Assembly: GCA_050014415.1 (NCBI GenBank)
Contig: JBEKDJ010000127.1
Coordinates: forward strand, 1-12,469
From: JBEKDJ01 sp050014415
Lineage (GTDB): Bacteria; Desulfobacterota; BSN033; UBA1163
DNA: 12,469 nucleotides
Direction of reading: 5' to 3'
Part shown: positions 6,737 to 12,469 of the stretch, in pieces
How the letters are laid out: each line of letters opens with the position of its first letter
Numbering within the stretch: the stretch's first letter is position 1
Translations under genes and position numbers: made by a program
The notes under the pieces: generated by a model
Databases searched by the model: none
The model's input: only the letters and a program-made list of their open reading frames with translations
Told to the model about the DNA's origin: nothing

Positions 6737-7570
6737 TCATTTTTTCATTTTTATTCTTTTGAATTTCGCAGTTTGCTCCTTGATGGCAACTTCGGTGGGC
6801 AATCTCTCCATGCTCGAAGCGCCATAGAAACCATGAATTCCTGTAGTATTCTGCAAAACGTATTCTGCATCCTCTGGCTCTGCAATCGGACCACCATGGC
6901 AAAGGCATATCACATCAGGATTTACGCTCTTAGCTGCGTCACAAAGTTCCTTTACTTTCTTGGGGGCCTCTTTCAATGAAACCGCTGTGGAAGCACCAAT
7001 GGAGCCCTTTGTGGTCAGACCAAGATGGGCAACGATAACATCAGCACCTGCCTTGGCCATGGCCTTGGCTTCATCGACGTTGAAAACGTAAGGAGTCGTA
7101 AAAATATCCATTTCATGGGCTGTTCTGATCATATCAACTTCGAGGCCGAAACCCATACCCGTCTCTTCCAGATTTTGTCTGAAAAGACCATCGCAAAGGC
7201 CTACTGTCGGAAAATTTTGAACACCGGAGAACCCAACCTCTTTTACCTCTTTCAAGAATACATCCATCAAACGGAATGGATCGGTGCCGCATACTCCAGC
7301 TAATACGGGGACTTTTTTCACAACCGGCAGAACTTCGTTGGCCATTTCCATCACGATGGCGTTGGCGTCGCCATAGGGCATGCAGCCAGCCAGGGAACCG
7401 CGTCCCGCCATTCGGAACCTACCGGAGTTGTAGATGACGATCAGGTCAATCCCACCAGCCTCTTCACACTTCGCTGAAATCCCCGTACCTGCACCCCCTC
7501 CGATAATAGGCCGTCCCTCACTTATCGCCTTCTTAAGCCTTGACAATGTTTGTTCTCTGGTAAAAGCCAT
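6737..7570 (-). CDS. Phosphoenolpyruvate-hydrolase-like TIM-barrel protein (PF09370 type)
   Basis: The 277-residue protein is recognised as the PF09370 TIM-barrel family, annotated as phosphoenolpyruvate-hydrolase-like and equivalent to the C-terminal half of tomato Tm-1. Visible conserved stretches are GGGAGTG (24-30), YNSGRFRMAGRGSLAG (47-62), MPYGDAN (64-70), GVQNFPTVGLCDG (116-128), AHLGLTTKGSIGA (181-193) and HGGPIAEPED (225-234). His182, the GSIGA loop and His225-Gly-Gly are candidates for an active site binding a phosphate or carboxylate. The true reaction of the family is not established. ATG 7570 is preferred over 7666 because AAAGGAGG (7579-7586) precedes it and the longer start would run into the upstream gene. 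It lies 23 bp after the Tm-1-like gene. No signal peptide or membrane segment is seen, so it should be cytoplasmic. Confidence 0.9.
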   Translation of the reverse strand: MAFTREQTLSRLKKAISEGRPIIGGGAGTGISAKCEEAGGIDLIVIYNSGRFRMAGRGSLAGCMPYGDANAIVMEMANEVLPVVKKVPVLAGVCGTDPFRLMDVFLKEVKEVGFSGVQNFPTVGLCDGLFRQNLEETGMGFGLEVDMIRTAHEMDIFTTPYVFNVDEAKAMAKAGADVIVAHLGLTTKGSIGASTAVSLKEAPKKVKELCDAAKSVNPDVICLCHGGPIAEPEDAEYVLQNTTGIHGFYGASSMERLPTEVAIKEQTAKFKRIKMKK

Positions 7571-7578
7571 TTTTTCTT

Positions 7579-7586
7579 CCTCCTTT
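7579..7586 (-). promoter_or_regulatory. Ribosome binding site deciding the TIM-barrel start
   Basis: AAAGGAGG stands eight bases before ATG 7570. No comparable sequence precedes the in-frame ATG at 7666, which lies within the upstream coding region. Confidence 0.7.
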
Positions 7587-7593
7587 CTGGGAA

Positions 7594-8811
7594 TTATTTT
7601 TGGGTCATTAACTCCATTAACATTTCCACTGCTTTTTGGGAAAAGGCCTCTTCGTTGATATTGCAATTCATCTCAACAACTTGAATTCCAGGCTTGACAT
7701 TCTTCTTTATCGCGTTAAACATTGCCCGATCGGCTTCAGGCCACCAGAAAATCCCTCCTTCATTATCAAGCATAGAGACACCCTTTAATGGTAAGAGAAA
7801 GGCCACTCTTCCTTTTGAGGCGTTTGCTTTTTGGGCAAATATCTCTCCCATTTTTGAATTTTCTTCTATGTTGGTCCTCATCAAAGTCACCGAGGGATTC
7901 CATTCATAGCAAAGTCTGTCCTTGTATTTTTCTGGAACAGTGTTCTTAGGACCGAAATTGACCATATCAACACATCCTGGAACGATTAAATGTGGAATAC
8001 CCGCTTTTCCGGGAGCATCCAATCTGGTGTCTCCTGCACTATATACCCCACCACAAAGCTCATCCGCCCACTCTGTGGTGGTTATATCCAAAACAGCATA
8101 GACGAATCCTTCATCTACCAGCCCCTCCATAGTCCTTCCGCCGGTTCCTGTGCAGTGAAAGACCAACACTTCATATCCCTTGCCTATCAAACTATCTCTG
8201 CAATGATCCACACAAGGCGTCGTGTTGCCAAACATAGTTGCGGCTATAATTGGTTTTTGATCCCTAGAGGAGGTGTAATCCATTTTAACCATCCCACAAA
8301 TCGCGCCAGCAGCTTCCTTGAATATTTTTTCACTGATCTGGTTGACACCGGCGACATCCACAATGGATGGGACCATGACCACATCTTTTACATCCACATA
8401 GACGGAAGTATTGCCAGAGGCGACTGTAGAAACGATCACTTTGGGAACACCAATGGGGAGAGTCCTCATGCCCGAGGTGATTACGCTTGTACCACCTGAT
8501 CCACCCATACCGAACACACCGTCAAATCTGCCTTCCTTATAAAGCTTTTCACAAAGGACCGTCACACCCCTACTCATTACCTTCATCGCTACTCCGCGAT
8601 CTTTGTCCTTTTGCAATTGGTTGATATCACTTCCACCGGCTTTAGCCACTTCTGCGTTGTCGATATCGATAAGGAATAAGTCCGTCTTTCCCAACACACC
8701 AATATTCATAGTCAAAACTTTACAATCTTGTATTTCAATCAGTTTCTTCACAAAAGTGTATTCCTCCCCCTTCACGTCGAATGCTCCGATTAATAAGATA
8801 GTCCTTGACAT
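7594..8811 (-). CDS. Tm-1-like ATP-binding domain protein (UPF0261 family)
   Basis: The 405-residue protein is full length for UPF0261/Tm-1-like proteins, the bacterial relatives of the N-terminal half of tomato Tm-1. Family landmarks are the opening ILLIGAFDVKGEEY (5-18), the glycine-rich GMGGSGGT (101-108), ASGNTSVYVD (131-140), HCTGTGGRTME (219-229), TTTEWADELCGG (244-255) and RTNIEEN (312-318), then WPEADRAMFNAI (357-368). The glycine-rich loops suit a nucleotide or phosphate ligand. No enzymatic activity is firmly assigned to bacterial members. AGGAG lies six bases before the ATG. It is the first gene of the operon, about 57 bases below a predicted sigma-54 start, and directly upstream of the TIM-barrel gene, reproducing as two genes the domain order of plant Tm-1. 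No export signal is present. Confidence 0.92.
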   Translation of the reverse strand: MSRTILLIGAFDVKGEEYTFVKKLIEIQDCKVLTMNIGVLGKTDLFLIDIDNAEVAKAGGSDINQLQKDKDRGVAMKVMSRGVTVLCEKLYKEGRFDGVFGMGGSGGTSVITSGMRTLPIGVPKVIVSTVASGNTSVYVDVKDVVMVPSIVDVAGVNQISEKIFKEAAGAICGMVKMDYTSSRDQKPIIAATMFGNTTPCVDHCRDSLIGKGYEVLVFHCTGTGGRTMEGLVDEGFVYAVLDITTTEWADELCGGVYSAGDTRLDAPGKAGIPHLIVPGCVDMVNFGPKNTVPEKYKDRLCYEWNPSVTLMRTNIEENSKMGEIFAQKANASKGRVAFLLPLKGVSMLDNEGGIFWWPEADRAMFNAIKKNVKPGIQVVEMNCNINEEAFSQKAVEMLMELMTQK

Positions 8812-8862
8812 TTCGTGCTCCTTTCTTCAAACAACATTATTATTCAGTAGATAAGCCTTCAT

Positions 8863-8874
8863 TGAATATATTCA
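8863..8874. promoter_or_regulatory. 12-bp palindrome over the predicted operon start point
   Basis: TGAATATATTCA is perfectly self-complementary and is centred on the predicted +1 (about 8868). GCCTT (8855-8859) and AAGGC (8877-8881) form an outer, slightly offset pair that reaches into the -12 element. It could be a repressor operator or a short RNA stem. Confidence 0.35.
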
Positions 8875-8878
8875 TAAA

Positions 8879-8894
8879 GGCAAGTTTCATACCA
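8879..8894 (-). promoter_or_regulatory. Sigma-54 (-24/-12) promoter of the operon
   Basis: The minus strand reads TGGTATGAAACTTGCC, with the invariant GG and GC separated by exactly ten bases and good agreement with the TGGCAC-N5-TTGCW consensus. The predicted start is near 8868, giving a leader of about 57 bases before the Tm-1-like gene. A divergently encoded sigma-54 activator next door makes the site credible. Confidence 0.72.
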
Positions 8895-8934
8895 TGACCG
8901 ACGGACCTTAAGTTGGGTTTTAATTAAATTAGTG

Positions 8935-8949
8935 ATAACAAAATGTTAT
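8935..8949. promoter_or_regulatory. Candidate activator-binding dyad
   Basis: ATAACA and TGTTAT flank three A residues, a perfect 6-bp inverted repeat centred about 74 bases upstream of the predicted operon start. That is near the usual range for upstream sites of sigma-54 activators. Which of the several dyads in this region is bound cannot be decided here. Confidence 0.35.
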
Positions 8950-8969
8950 GTTTTCTATTGATCTTTCCG

Positions 8970-8985
8970 TGGTTGCCTTTTTGTA
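8970..8985 (+). promoter_or_regulatory. Weak sigma-54-like site facing the regulator gene
   Basis: TGGTTGCCTTTTTGTA keeps the GG-N10-G spacing, but the -12 dinucleotide is GT instead of GC. If functional it would allow autoactivation of the regulator. A sigma-70 promoter for this gene was not recognised with confidence. Confidence 0.2.
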
Positions 8986-8988
8986 ATA

Positions 8989-9039
8989 ATACCGGTATAA
9001 TTCTCAGATTAATTGTTTCCACATGATACACTTTTGTAT
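8989..9039. promoter_or_regulatory. Two further dyads in the divergent region
   Basis: ATACCGGTAT (8989-8998) is a perfect 10-bp palindrome centred about 125 bases above the predicted operon start. ATACA and TGTAT (9026-9039) form a 5-bp inverted repeat with a 4-base gap. Both could serve as upstream activator sites or as operators for the regulator gene. Confidence 0.3.
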
Positions 9040-9078
9040 ATTTGGTAAACGTTTGTAACCCTAATAAGGATACATTTC

Positions 9079-10878
9079 GTGAACGATCAGACGATTAAGT
9101 TCCATTCTATTCTTCGAGACGCGCGATCGGGACGTTTTCCGCTGATTTTTGCCATCCCAGGTTCAGGCCAGATAGCTCGTTATGCCATGGAGGGCGGCGC
9201 ACATTTTCTGATGGTGTTAAATGCAGGTCTCTATCGGATGGCTGGCGTCAGTTCGTTGGGGTCGTTCATGCCGTTTGGGAACGCCAATGATCAAACGGAA
9301 CATCTGCTGCGGAATCAGATTATCCCTCGCGCTTATAAAGTTCCCATTGTGGCTGGTGTCATGGCAAATGATCCGGTTTTGCCACTTACAACCCGTTTCA
9401 GACGATTGCAAGAGTTAGGGGTTGCCGGCATTACCAATTGGCCTGCGGTGGGACTCATTGATGGCATATTTCGAGAAATTCTGGAGCGTGAAGGGCTCAC
9501 AGTGAAGGCTGAAATTGAGATGCTCATGGAAGCCAAGAAATCAGGTTTTGTCACCTTCGGATTCGCCTTAGACGCAAAAGACGCGGCTGCAATGGCTGAT
9601 GCAGGGGCAGATGGCCTGGTATTAGCCATAGGATGGACACATGAAACGCTTGATATCCATGAAAAAAGCGATCGAATCCAGCACGCTGTGGTAAAAATCA
9701 ATAAAATGATTGAGGTTGTCCTAGATACTGGGAAAGACCCAGTTTTTATCTTCTATGGGGGTGCGATAACACTGCCCGAGGACACTGCCGAATTATACAA
9801 AAGAACAAGGGTCCACGGCTATGGTGTCGGTAGCGCATTAGAACGCATACCGATTTCGAGACTCATTACTAACATTGTAAAGCAACTCCGTTCTATTCCA
9901 CGGTATATAGAAACTCCATCCGACGGGGAAGGTTTTGGAGAACTGGTCGGCTCCAGTCCCATCATGTTAAAATTATATCACCTTATTAAGCAAGTGGCAC
10001 CTTATGACGTCAATGTGTGCATAGAAGGCGAGTCAGGCGCAGGCAAGGAACTTGTTGCCCTTCAGTTACATCATTTAAGCTATCGCAACACTCAACCATT
10101 TATCACTCTGAACTGTGGTGCCATTCCTGATACACTGATTGAAAGCGAACTGTTTGGGCATGAAAAAGGTGCATTTACCGGCGCGATGGCTAGACGACTC
10201 GGGAAATTTGAGTTAGCGGATCGGGGAAGCCTCTTCCTAGATGAAGTGGCTGAATTAAGCCCAAAAGCTCAGGTAAGCCTCCTCAGGGCCATACAACAAA
10301 AAGAAATATCCAGAGTCGGAGGTGAAAAAGCAATCCCGGTTGACGTTCGGATAATCGCCGCAACCCATCAGAATCTTGAAACCTTAGTGGACAAGGAACG
10401 ATTTCGCGCCGATCTATATTTCCGGCTGAATAATATAACGATTAGAATTCCTCCTCTGCGGGATCGCCTCCAAGATATTCCAGCTCTTGTCAATAGATTT
10501 CTTATCGAACTTGGACTTCAATTTGGGAGAAAAGTTCTAGGGGTAACTCCTGACTTTGTAAGCCGTCTCATGAAGCATTCGTGGCCTGGCAATGTTAGAG
10601 AACTCAAACACGTCTTGTCTCGAGCTATCCTGCTAGAAGACGGGCCCATCTTGGAAGGAGAAGATTTTTCCCCAAAACCTGTTTTTAACCTCCATGAATC
10701 TTCACAGAGATTTTCTCTCACCTCAGCTCCGTCAGTCAGCGATACTAAAGGAAACCTTTTGATCAGTGCATTGAAGGCCACTGGCGGCAACAAATCAAAG
10801 GCCGCCAATTTACTAGGAATAAGTAGGAAAACCCTGTACACCAAGCTAAGAAAGATGGATCATCTCACAATGAGATGA
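9079..10878 (+). CDS. Sigma-54 activator with a TIM-barrel (PF09370-like) sensory domain
   Basis: The 599-residue protein has three parts. Residues 1 to about 275 are a TIM barrel homologous to the product of 6737-7570, sharing RMAG (53-56), MPFGNAN (64-70), WPAVGLIDG (121-129) and the LPED and ALERIP motifs. Residues about 288-525 are a sigma-54-interacting AAA+ domain: Walker A GESGAGKE (317-324), the sigma-54 loop GAFTGA (364-369), Walker B SLFLDE (384-389), RFRADLYFRLN (441-451) with the arginine fingers, and WPGNVREL (502-509). Residues about 556-595 are a Fis-type HTH (NKSKAANLLGISRKTLYTKL). GTG at 9079 is the start, with AAGGA upstream. It is divergent from the transporter operon and should activate its -24/-12 promoter in response to a ligand bound by the barrel. 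Compared with the enzyme-like barrel, two histidines are replaced (Ala183 and Tyr226), suggesting sensing without catalysis. Confidence 0.92.
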   Translation: MNDQTIKFHSILRDARSGRFPLIFAIPGSGQIARYAMEGGAHFLMVLNAGLYRMAGVSSLGSFMPFGNANDQTEHLLRNQIIPRAYKVPIVAGVMANDPVLPLTTRFRRLQELGVAGITNWPAVGLIDGIFREILEREGLTVKAEIEMLMEAKKSGFVTFGFALDAKDAAAMADAGADGLVLAIGWTHETLDIHEKSDRIQHAVVKINKMIEVVLDTGKDPVFIFYGGAITLPEDTAELYKRTRVHGYGVGSALERIPISRLITNIVKQLRSIPRYIETPSDGEGFGELVGSSPIMLKLYHLIKQVAPYDVNVCIEGESGAGKELVALQLHHLSYRNTQPFITLNCGAIPDTLIESELFGHEKGAFTGAMARRLGKFELADRGSLFLDEVAELSPKAQVSLLRAIQQKEISRVGGEKAIPVDVRIIAATHQNLETLVDKERFRADLYFRLNNITIRIPPLRDRLQDIPALVNRFLIELGLQFGRKVLGVTPDFVSRLMKHSWPGNVRELKHVLSRAILLEDGPILEGEDFSPKPVFNLHESSQRFSLTSAPSVSDTKGNLLISALKATGGNKSKAANLLGISRKTLYTKLRKMDHLTMR

Positions 10879-10902
10879 TGATTTGAAAGGATTCAAAGAA
10901 TC
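10859..10902 (+). terminator. Stem-loops at the end of the regulator gene
   Basis: ATCATCTCA (10859-10867) and TGAGATGAT (10871-10879) form a perfect 9-bp stem with a 3-base loop that includes the stop codon. Immediately after, TTTGAA/TTCAAA (10882-10897) and GATTC/GAATC (10890-10902) offer alternative stems. No strong T-run follows, so intrinsic termination is uncertain. Confidence 0.35.
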
Positions 10903-11270
10903 ATTAAATTATGCAATGCAGAACTAATGATAAGAACTCGCTTTGGGGTGAGTTGAATATACGAAAACCGGAGTTGAATGTCAAGAGAAAAAAAACACAA
11001 GATATGGGGTGGCATCAGCATCCAGAAGAGATTGAACATATCTTGCCAGAACCAACACCCCACCCCACGACCGGTTTTGTGTAGATATCGTTTGAAAAAT
11101 TATATCTCTTTCGGCTTGATAAAGTGATCATCGTGACCTACAATACCGGGTAAAATCCCGGGAGATGGAGCGAATACGGTTCGTTTATCAATGAGCGGGG
11201 GTCGCAGATGAATCTTAGCGCTCCTGTAAAAAGATAAATCATATCCACAGAGACAGAAAGGAGGGCAAAG
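10879..11270. other. Intergenic region between regulator and lipoprotein genes
   Basis: Apart from the terminal stems and the doubtful 57-codon frame, this stretch shows a direct repeat GAGTTGAAT (about 10951 and 10973), an inverted pair CAAGATATG/CATATCTTG (about 10998 and 11038), and CCGGG/CCCGG around TAAAAT near 11147-11162. No tRNA or riboswitch was recognised and no promoter stands out. Confidence 0.5.
10911..11084 (+). CDS. Possible 57-residue small protein, unrecognised
   Basis: An open frame starts at ATG 10911 and stops at TAG 11082-11084. The product is basic in the middle and ends with HPEEIEHILPEP and a Pro/Thr-rich tail (TPHPTTGFV). No family is recognised, and no good ribosome binding site stands at a normal distance (AAAGGA is about 20 bases upstream). 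The peptide HILPEP recalls the DILPN ending of the frames in repeat copies A and B, with the nucleotides ATATCTTGCCA shared, so this may be a remnant rather than a gene. Confidence 0.2.
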   Translation: MQCRTNDKNSLWGELNIRKPELNVKRKKTQDMGWHQHPEEIEHILPEPTPHPTTGFV

Positions 11271-11726
11271 ATGAAAAGAGCGTATGGGTCGGTAGGGGTT
11301 GGGTTTATCGTTTTATGCGTGCTCGTTATTCAAGGATGCGTGGTTAGAGAGACTTACCCCCCACCTTCCGGTCAAACCTTTCACCACGAACAGCTGCGGG
11401 TAACTGAATTGACGATGTCTCCTGATCCGGCCAGGGAGGGCCAGAAGATTAGGTTCTCCATGCTGATAGTGAACGATTCCTCTTTCTCGAGAAGGGTCGG
11501 CATTGCGATACGTGATGGTGATGAATTAGTAAGCGAGGTCTCTGACATACCGATTCGTTCCGGTTCCAATCGAATCAGATTTCCTTACAGCGGTTACCGA
11601 TTCAGCCGGCAAGATCATTGTTTCGTCGTTTTAGTCGACATCGAGCGGAATTATAAGCCAGTAGACCTTGCCAGGAGATTCTGCGCTGAGCGGACCAATC
11701 GGGGGTGGACTCTGTCGGGGAACTGA
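11271..11726 (+). CDS. Small outer-envelope lipoprotein with a beta-sandwich-like domain
   Basis: The 151-residue product begins with MKRAYG, a hydrophobic core (about 8-20) and a lipobox ending VIQGC, so Cys23 should be lipidated after signal peptidase II cleavage. The mature part has a short proline-rich linker (TYPPPSG) and one domain of alternating strands beginning LRVTELTMSPDPAREGQ, with IRFSMLIVNDSS following. That pattern resembles CARDB or BsuPI-like immunoglobulin folds, but no family is claimed. Two further cysteines (in DHCFVVLVD and RRFCAER) could form a disulfide. AGGAGGG precedes the ATG at good spacing. It is separated by almost 400 bp from the regulator, so a functional link to the operon is not implied. 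Confidence 0.75.
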   Translation: MKRAYGSVGVGFIVLCVLVIQGCVVRETYPPPSGQTFHHEQLRVTELTMSPDPAREGQKIRFSMLIVNDSSFSRRVGIAIRDGDELVSEVSDIPIRSGSNRIRFPYSGYRFSRQDHCFVVLVDIERNYKPVDLARRFCAERTNRGWTLSGN

Positions 11727-11782
11727 TAGGCAAATATGACTAAACGGAAGAATGAAGCATAATCTTATTGCAGGGTCAAGGA

Positions 11783-11926
11783 ATGGCGAGTTACTGTAGG
11801 TGTCCCCTTGGCTGTATCTGCCGTTTCCACTTGTACAAAAAGGAGTCAGCAAGGAAGCACCCCAATATCTTGGGTGCTTTGGGAATCCTCAAAAGCGTGG
11901 ATATCTTGCCAAACATAAATCCCTGA
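11783..11926 (+). CDS. Possible 47-residue cysteine-rich peptide, unrecognised
   Basis: A frame from ATG 11783 to TGA 11926 encodes a peptide with four closely spaced cysteines (YCRCPLGCICRF, residues 4-15) and a C-terminus VDILPNINP. AGGG about seven bases upstream could serve translation. The last eight codons lie in repeat copy B and align in the same frame with the stop-terminated frame in copy A, so the peptide may be a remnant or chance. A stem-loop, AAGCACCC (11855-11862) with GGGTGCTT (11872-11879), falls inside it. Confidence 0.2.
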   Translation: MASYCRCPLGCICRFHLYKKESARKHPNILGALGILKSVDILPNINP

Positions 11927-12075
11927 AAAGAACAAGGAAATGTTTCTATTTGATTTTCAGACCGTAGGTTATTGGGTTTCAAAAAACGCAACAAAGATAG
12001 TAGGAATCACAACTCTTTCAATATCATGAGAAAGGCGGTTCCGCCTTGCCCCCTCGGTTATCGCGTCCGCCTATA
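11887..12075 (+). repeat. Dispersed repeat, copy B
   Basis: This segment aligns with 1406-1606 in the same orientation, about 10.5 kb away. The copies share GGATATCTTGCCAAA and AAGGAAATGTTTCTATTTGA exactly. Copy B keeps a perfect hairpin, AAGGCGG (12032-12038) with CCGCCTT (12041-12047), which is decayed in copy A, so B is probably the better preserved one. Confidence 0.65.
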
Positions 12076-12148
12076 ACTTCTCGGTCCGGAATTGATCAGG
12101 AACTGAAGATTTGCGATTGAAAGAGAGCCCCGCTCACAGTCACCCACT

Positions 12149-12255
12149 TGGCCGCGCCGGGTGATGATCACTGAACTACCAGCAACTCGAGAGTATATCA
12201 AACTCCGCCGTTGCATCAGTAGGATGGGTCGGGGCATGCGCTGGCTGACCACCTT
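12149..12255 (-). pseudogene. Possible decayed Phd/YefM-type antitoxin fragment
   Basis: The minus strand encodes SRVAGSSVIITRRGQ (about 12149-12193), close to the conserved Phd/YefM segment in which a Gly-rich turn is followed by a V(I/V)ITRRG strand. Upstream in the same frame KVVS (about 12250) could be the N-terminal part, but the 15 or so residues between fit better in another frame (DATAEFDILS), suggesting a frameshift. No toxin gene is visible beside it. Confidence 0.25.
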
Positions 12256-12436
12256 AATGCCTTGGAATCGGCATCTGCAAAATACCTATCCTGGCCTCTC
12301 TCATTATACCCCGCCTTTGGAAATGATTCCTCCCCCTTCGCCTGTTCCTTTGCTCCTTGCTATCTTTCGGGTGCGATACCCCTCATAATCAGGCACCAGA
12401 CGATCATACTCTCCGTCCATTAAGGGAGAAGAAATC

Positions 12437-12469
12437 ATGAAATCAGCGGAAGCCCGATTGCAGGCAATC
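12437..12469 (+). CDS. Start of an unidentified gene running off the window
   Basis: ATG at 12437 is preceded by AAGGGAGAAG at suitable spacing and opens MKSAEARLQAI. Only 11 codons are available, too few for a family assignment. Confidence 0.45.
   Translation, partial: MKSAEARLQAI

Larger units (their letters stand above)
11727..12436. other. Gene-poor right flank
   Basis: No confident gene is seen. The stretch holds the small cysteine-rich frame, the 11855-11879 stem-loop, repeat copy B, and on the minus strand a short antitoxin-like peptide at about 12149-12255. A 75-codon plus-strand frame at 12161-12388 has no family character and overlaps the antitoxin-like fragment, so it is not called. 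Confidence 0.5.

Noticed and set aside
7571..7666. Longer start for the TIM-barrel protein
   Set aside because: It would overlap the 3' end of the Tm-1-like gene by more than 70 bases, and the AAAGGAGG site points to ATG 7570.
7990..8499. 169-codon plus-strand open frame opposite the Tm-1-like gene
   Set aside because: It is a shadow of a strongly conserved minus-strand gene, without its own start signals.
11855..11879. AAGCACCC/GGGTGCTT stem-loop as an intrinsic terminator of the lipoprotein gene
   Set aside because: The stem is good but it lies about 130 bases past the stop and is followed by TGGGAATCC, not a T-run.
12161..12388. 75-codon plus-strand frame
   Set aside because: Composition is irregular (Met/Arg/Pro-rich), no ribosome binding site is seen, and it overlaps the antitoxin-like peptide on the other strand.

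Overview
The window reads as a chromosomal segment of a Gram-negative bacterium with sigma-54 control, Liv-type ABC uptake and integron-type DNA. A Desulfobacterota (deltaproteobacterial) host is my best guess, from gene content and style only; nothing in the window identifies a taxon.

Layout, left to right. Positions 1-1111 look like the start of an integron cassette array read on the minus strand. An acetoacetate-decarboxylase-like gene (320-1084) is enclosed in a 927-bp cassette (182-1108) with a recognisable attC site (176-293). The cassette start and the start of the attC share a perfect 14-base inverted repeat, as expected for a real cassette. A sigma-70-type promoter lies just upstream (1153-1181). 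No integrase gene is visible. The next cassette begins at 181 and may carry the 5' end of a group II intron from about 112 downward. Positions 1112-1775 hold no confident gene, but contain a perfect 11-bp dyad and copy A of a roughly 200-bp repeat.

Positions 1776-8811 form one long minus-strand operon of seven genes. In transcription order they are a Tm-1-like (UPF0261) protein, a phosphoenolpyruvate-hydrolase-like TIM barrel (PF09370 type), and a complete branched-chain-amino-acid-type ABC importer: LivH and LivM permeases, a periplasmic binding protein, and LivG and LivF ATPases. Gaps are short and livG/livF and livH/livM overlap. About 100 bp around the livM end and the binding-protein start is tandemly duplicated. 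The first two proteins correspond to the two halves of the plant Tm-1 virus-resistance protein.

Divergently transcribed from 9079 is a sigma-54 activator whose sensory domain is a paralogue of the operon's own TIM barrel, followed by an AAA+ ATPase and a Fis-type HTH. The 267-bp divergent region contains a good -24/-12 promoter facing the operon and several dyads. The picture is a self-contained module: a substrate of unknown identity is imported, handled by the Tm-1/TIM-barrel pair, and sensed by a barrel apparently derived from the enzyme.

To the right are a small lipoprotein gene (11271-11726), copy B of the repeat (about 11887-12075), weak small frames, a possible decayed antitoxin fragment, and the first 11 codons of a gene leaving the window at 12469. 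Thus the module is bracketed by two same-orientation copies of a diverged repeat.
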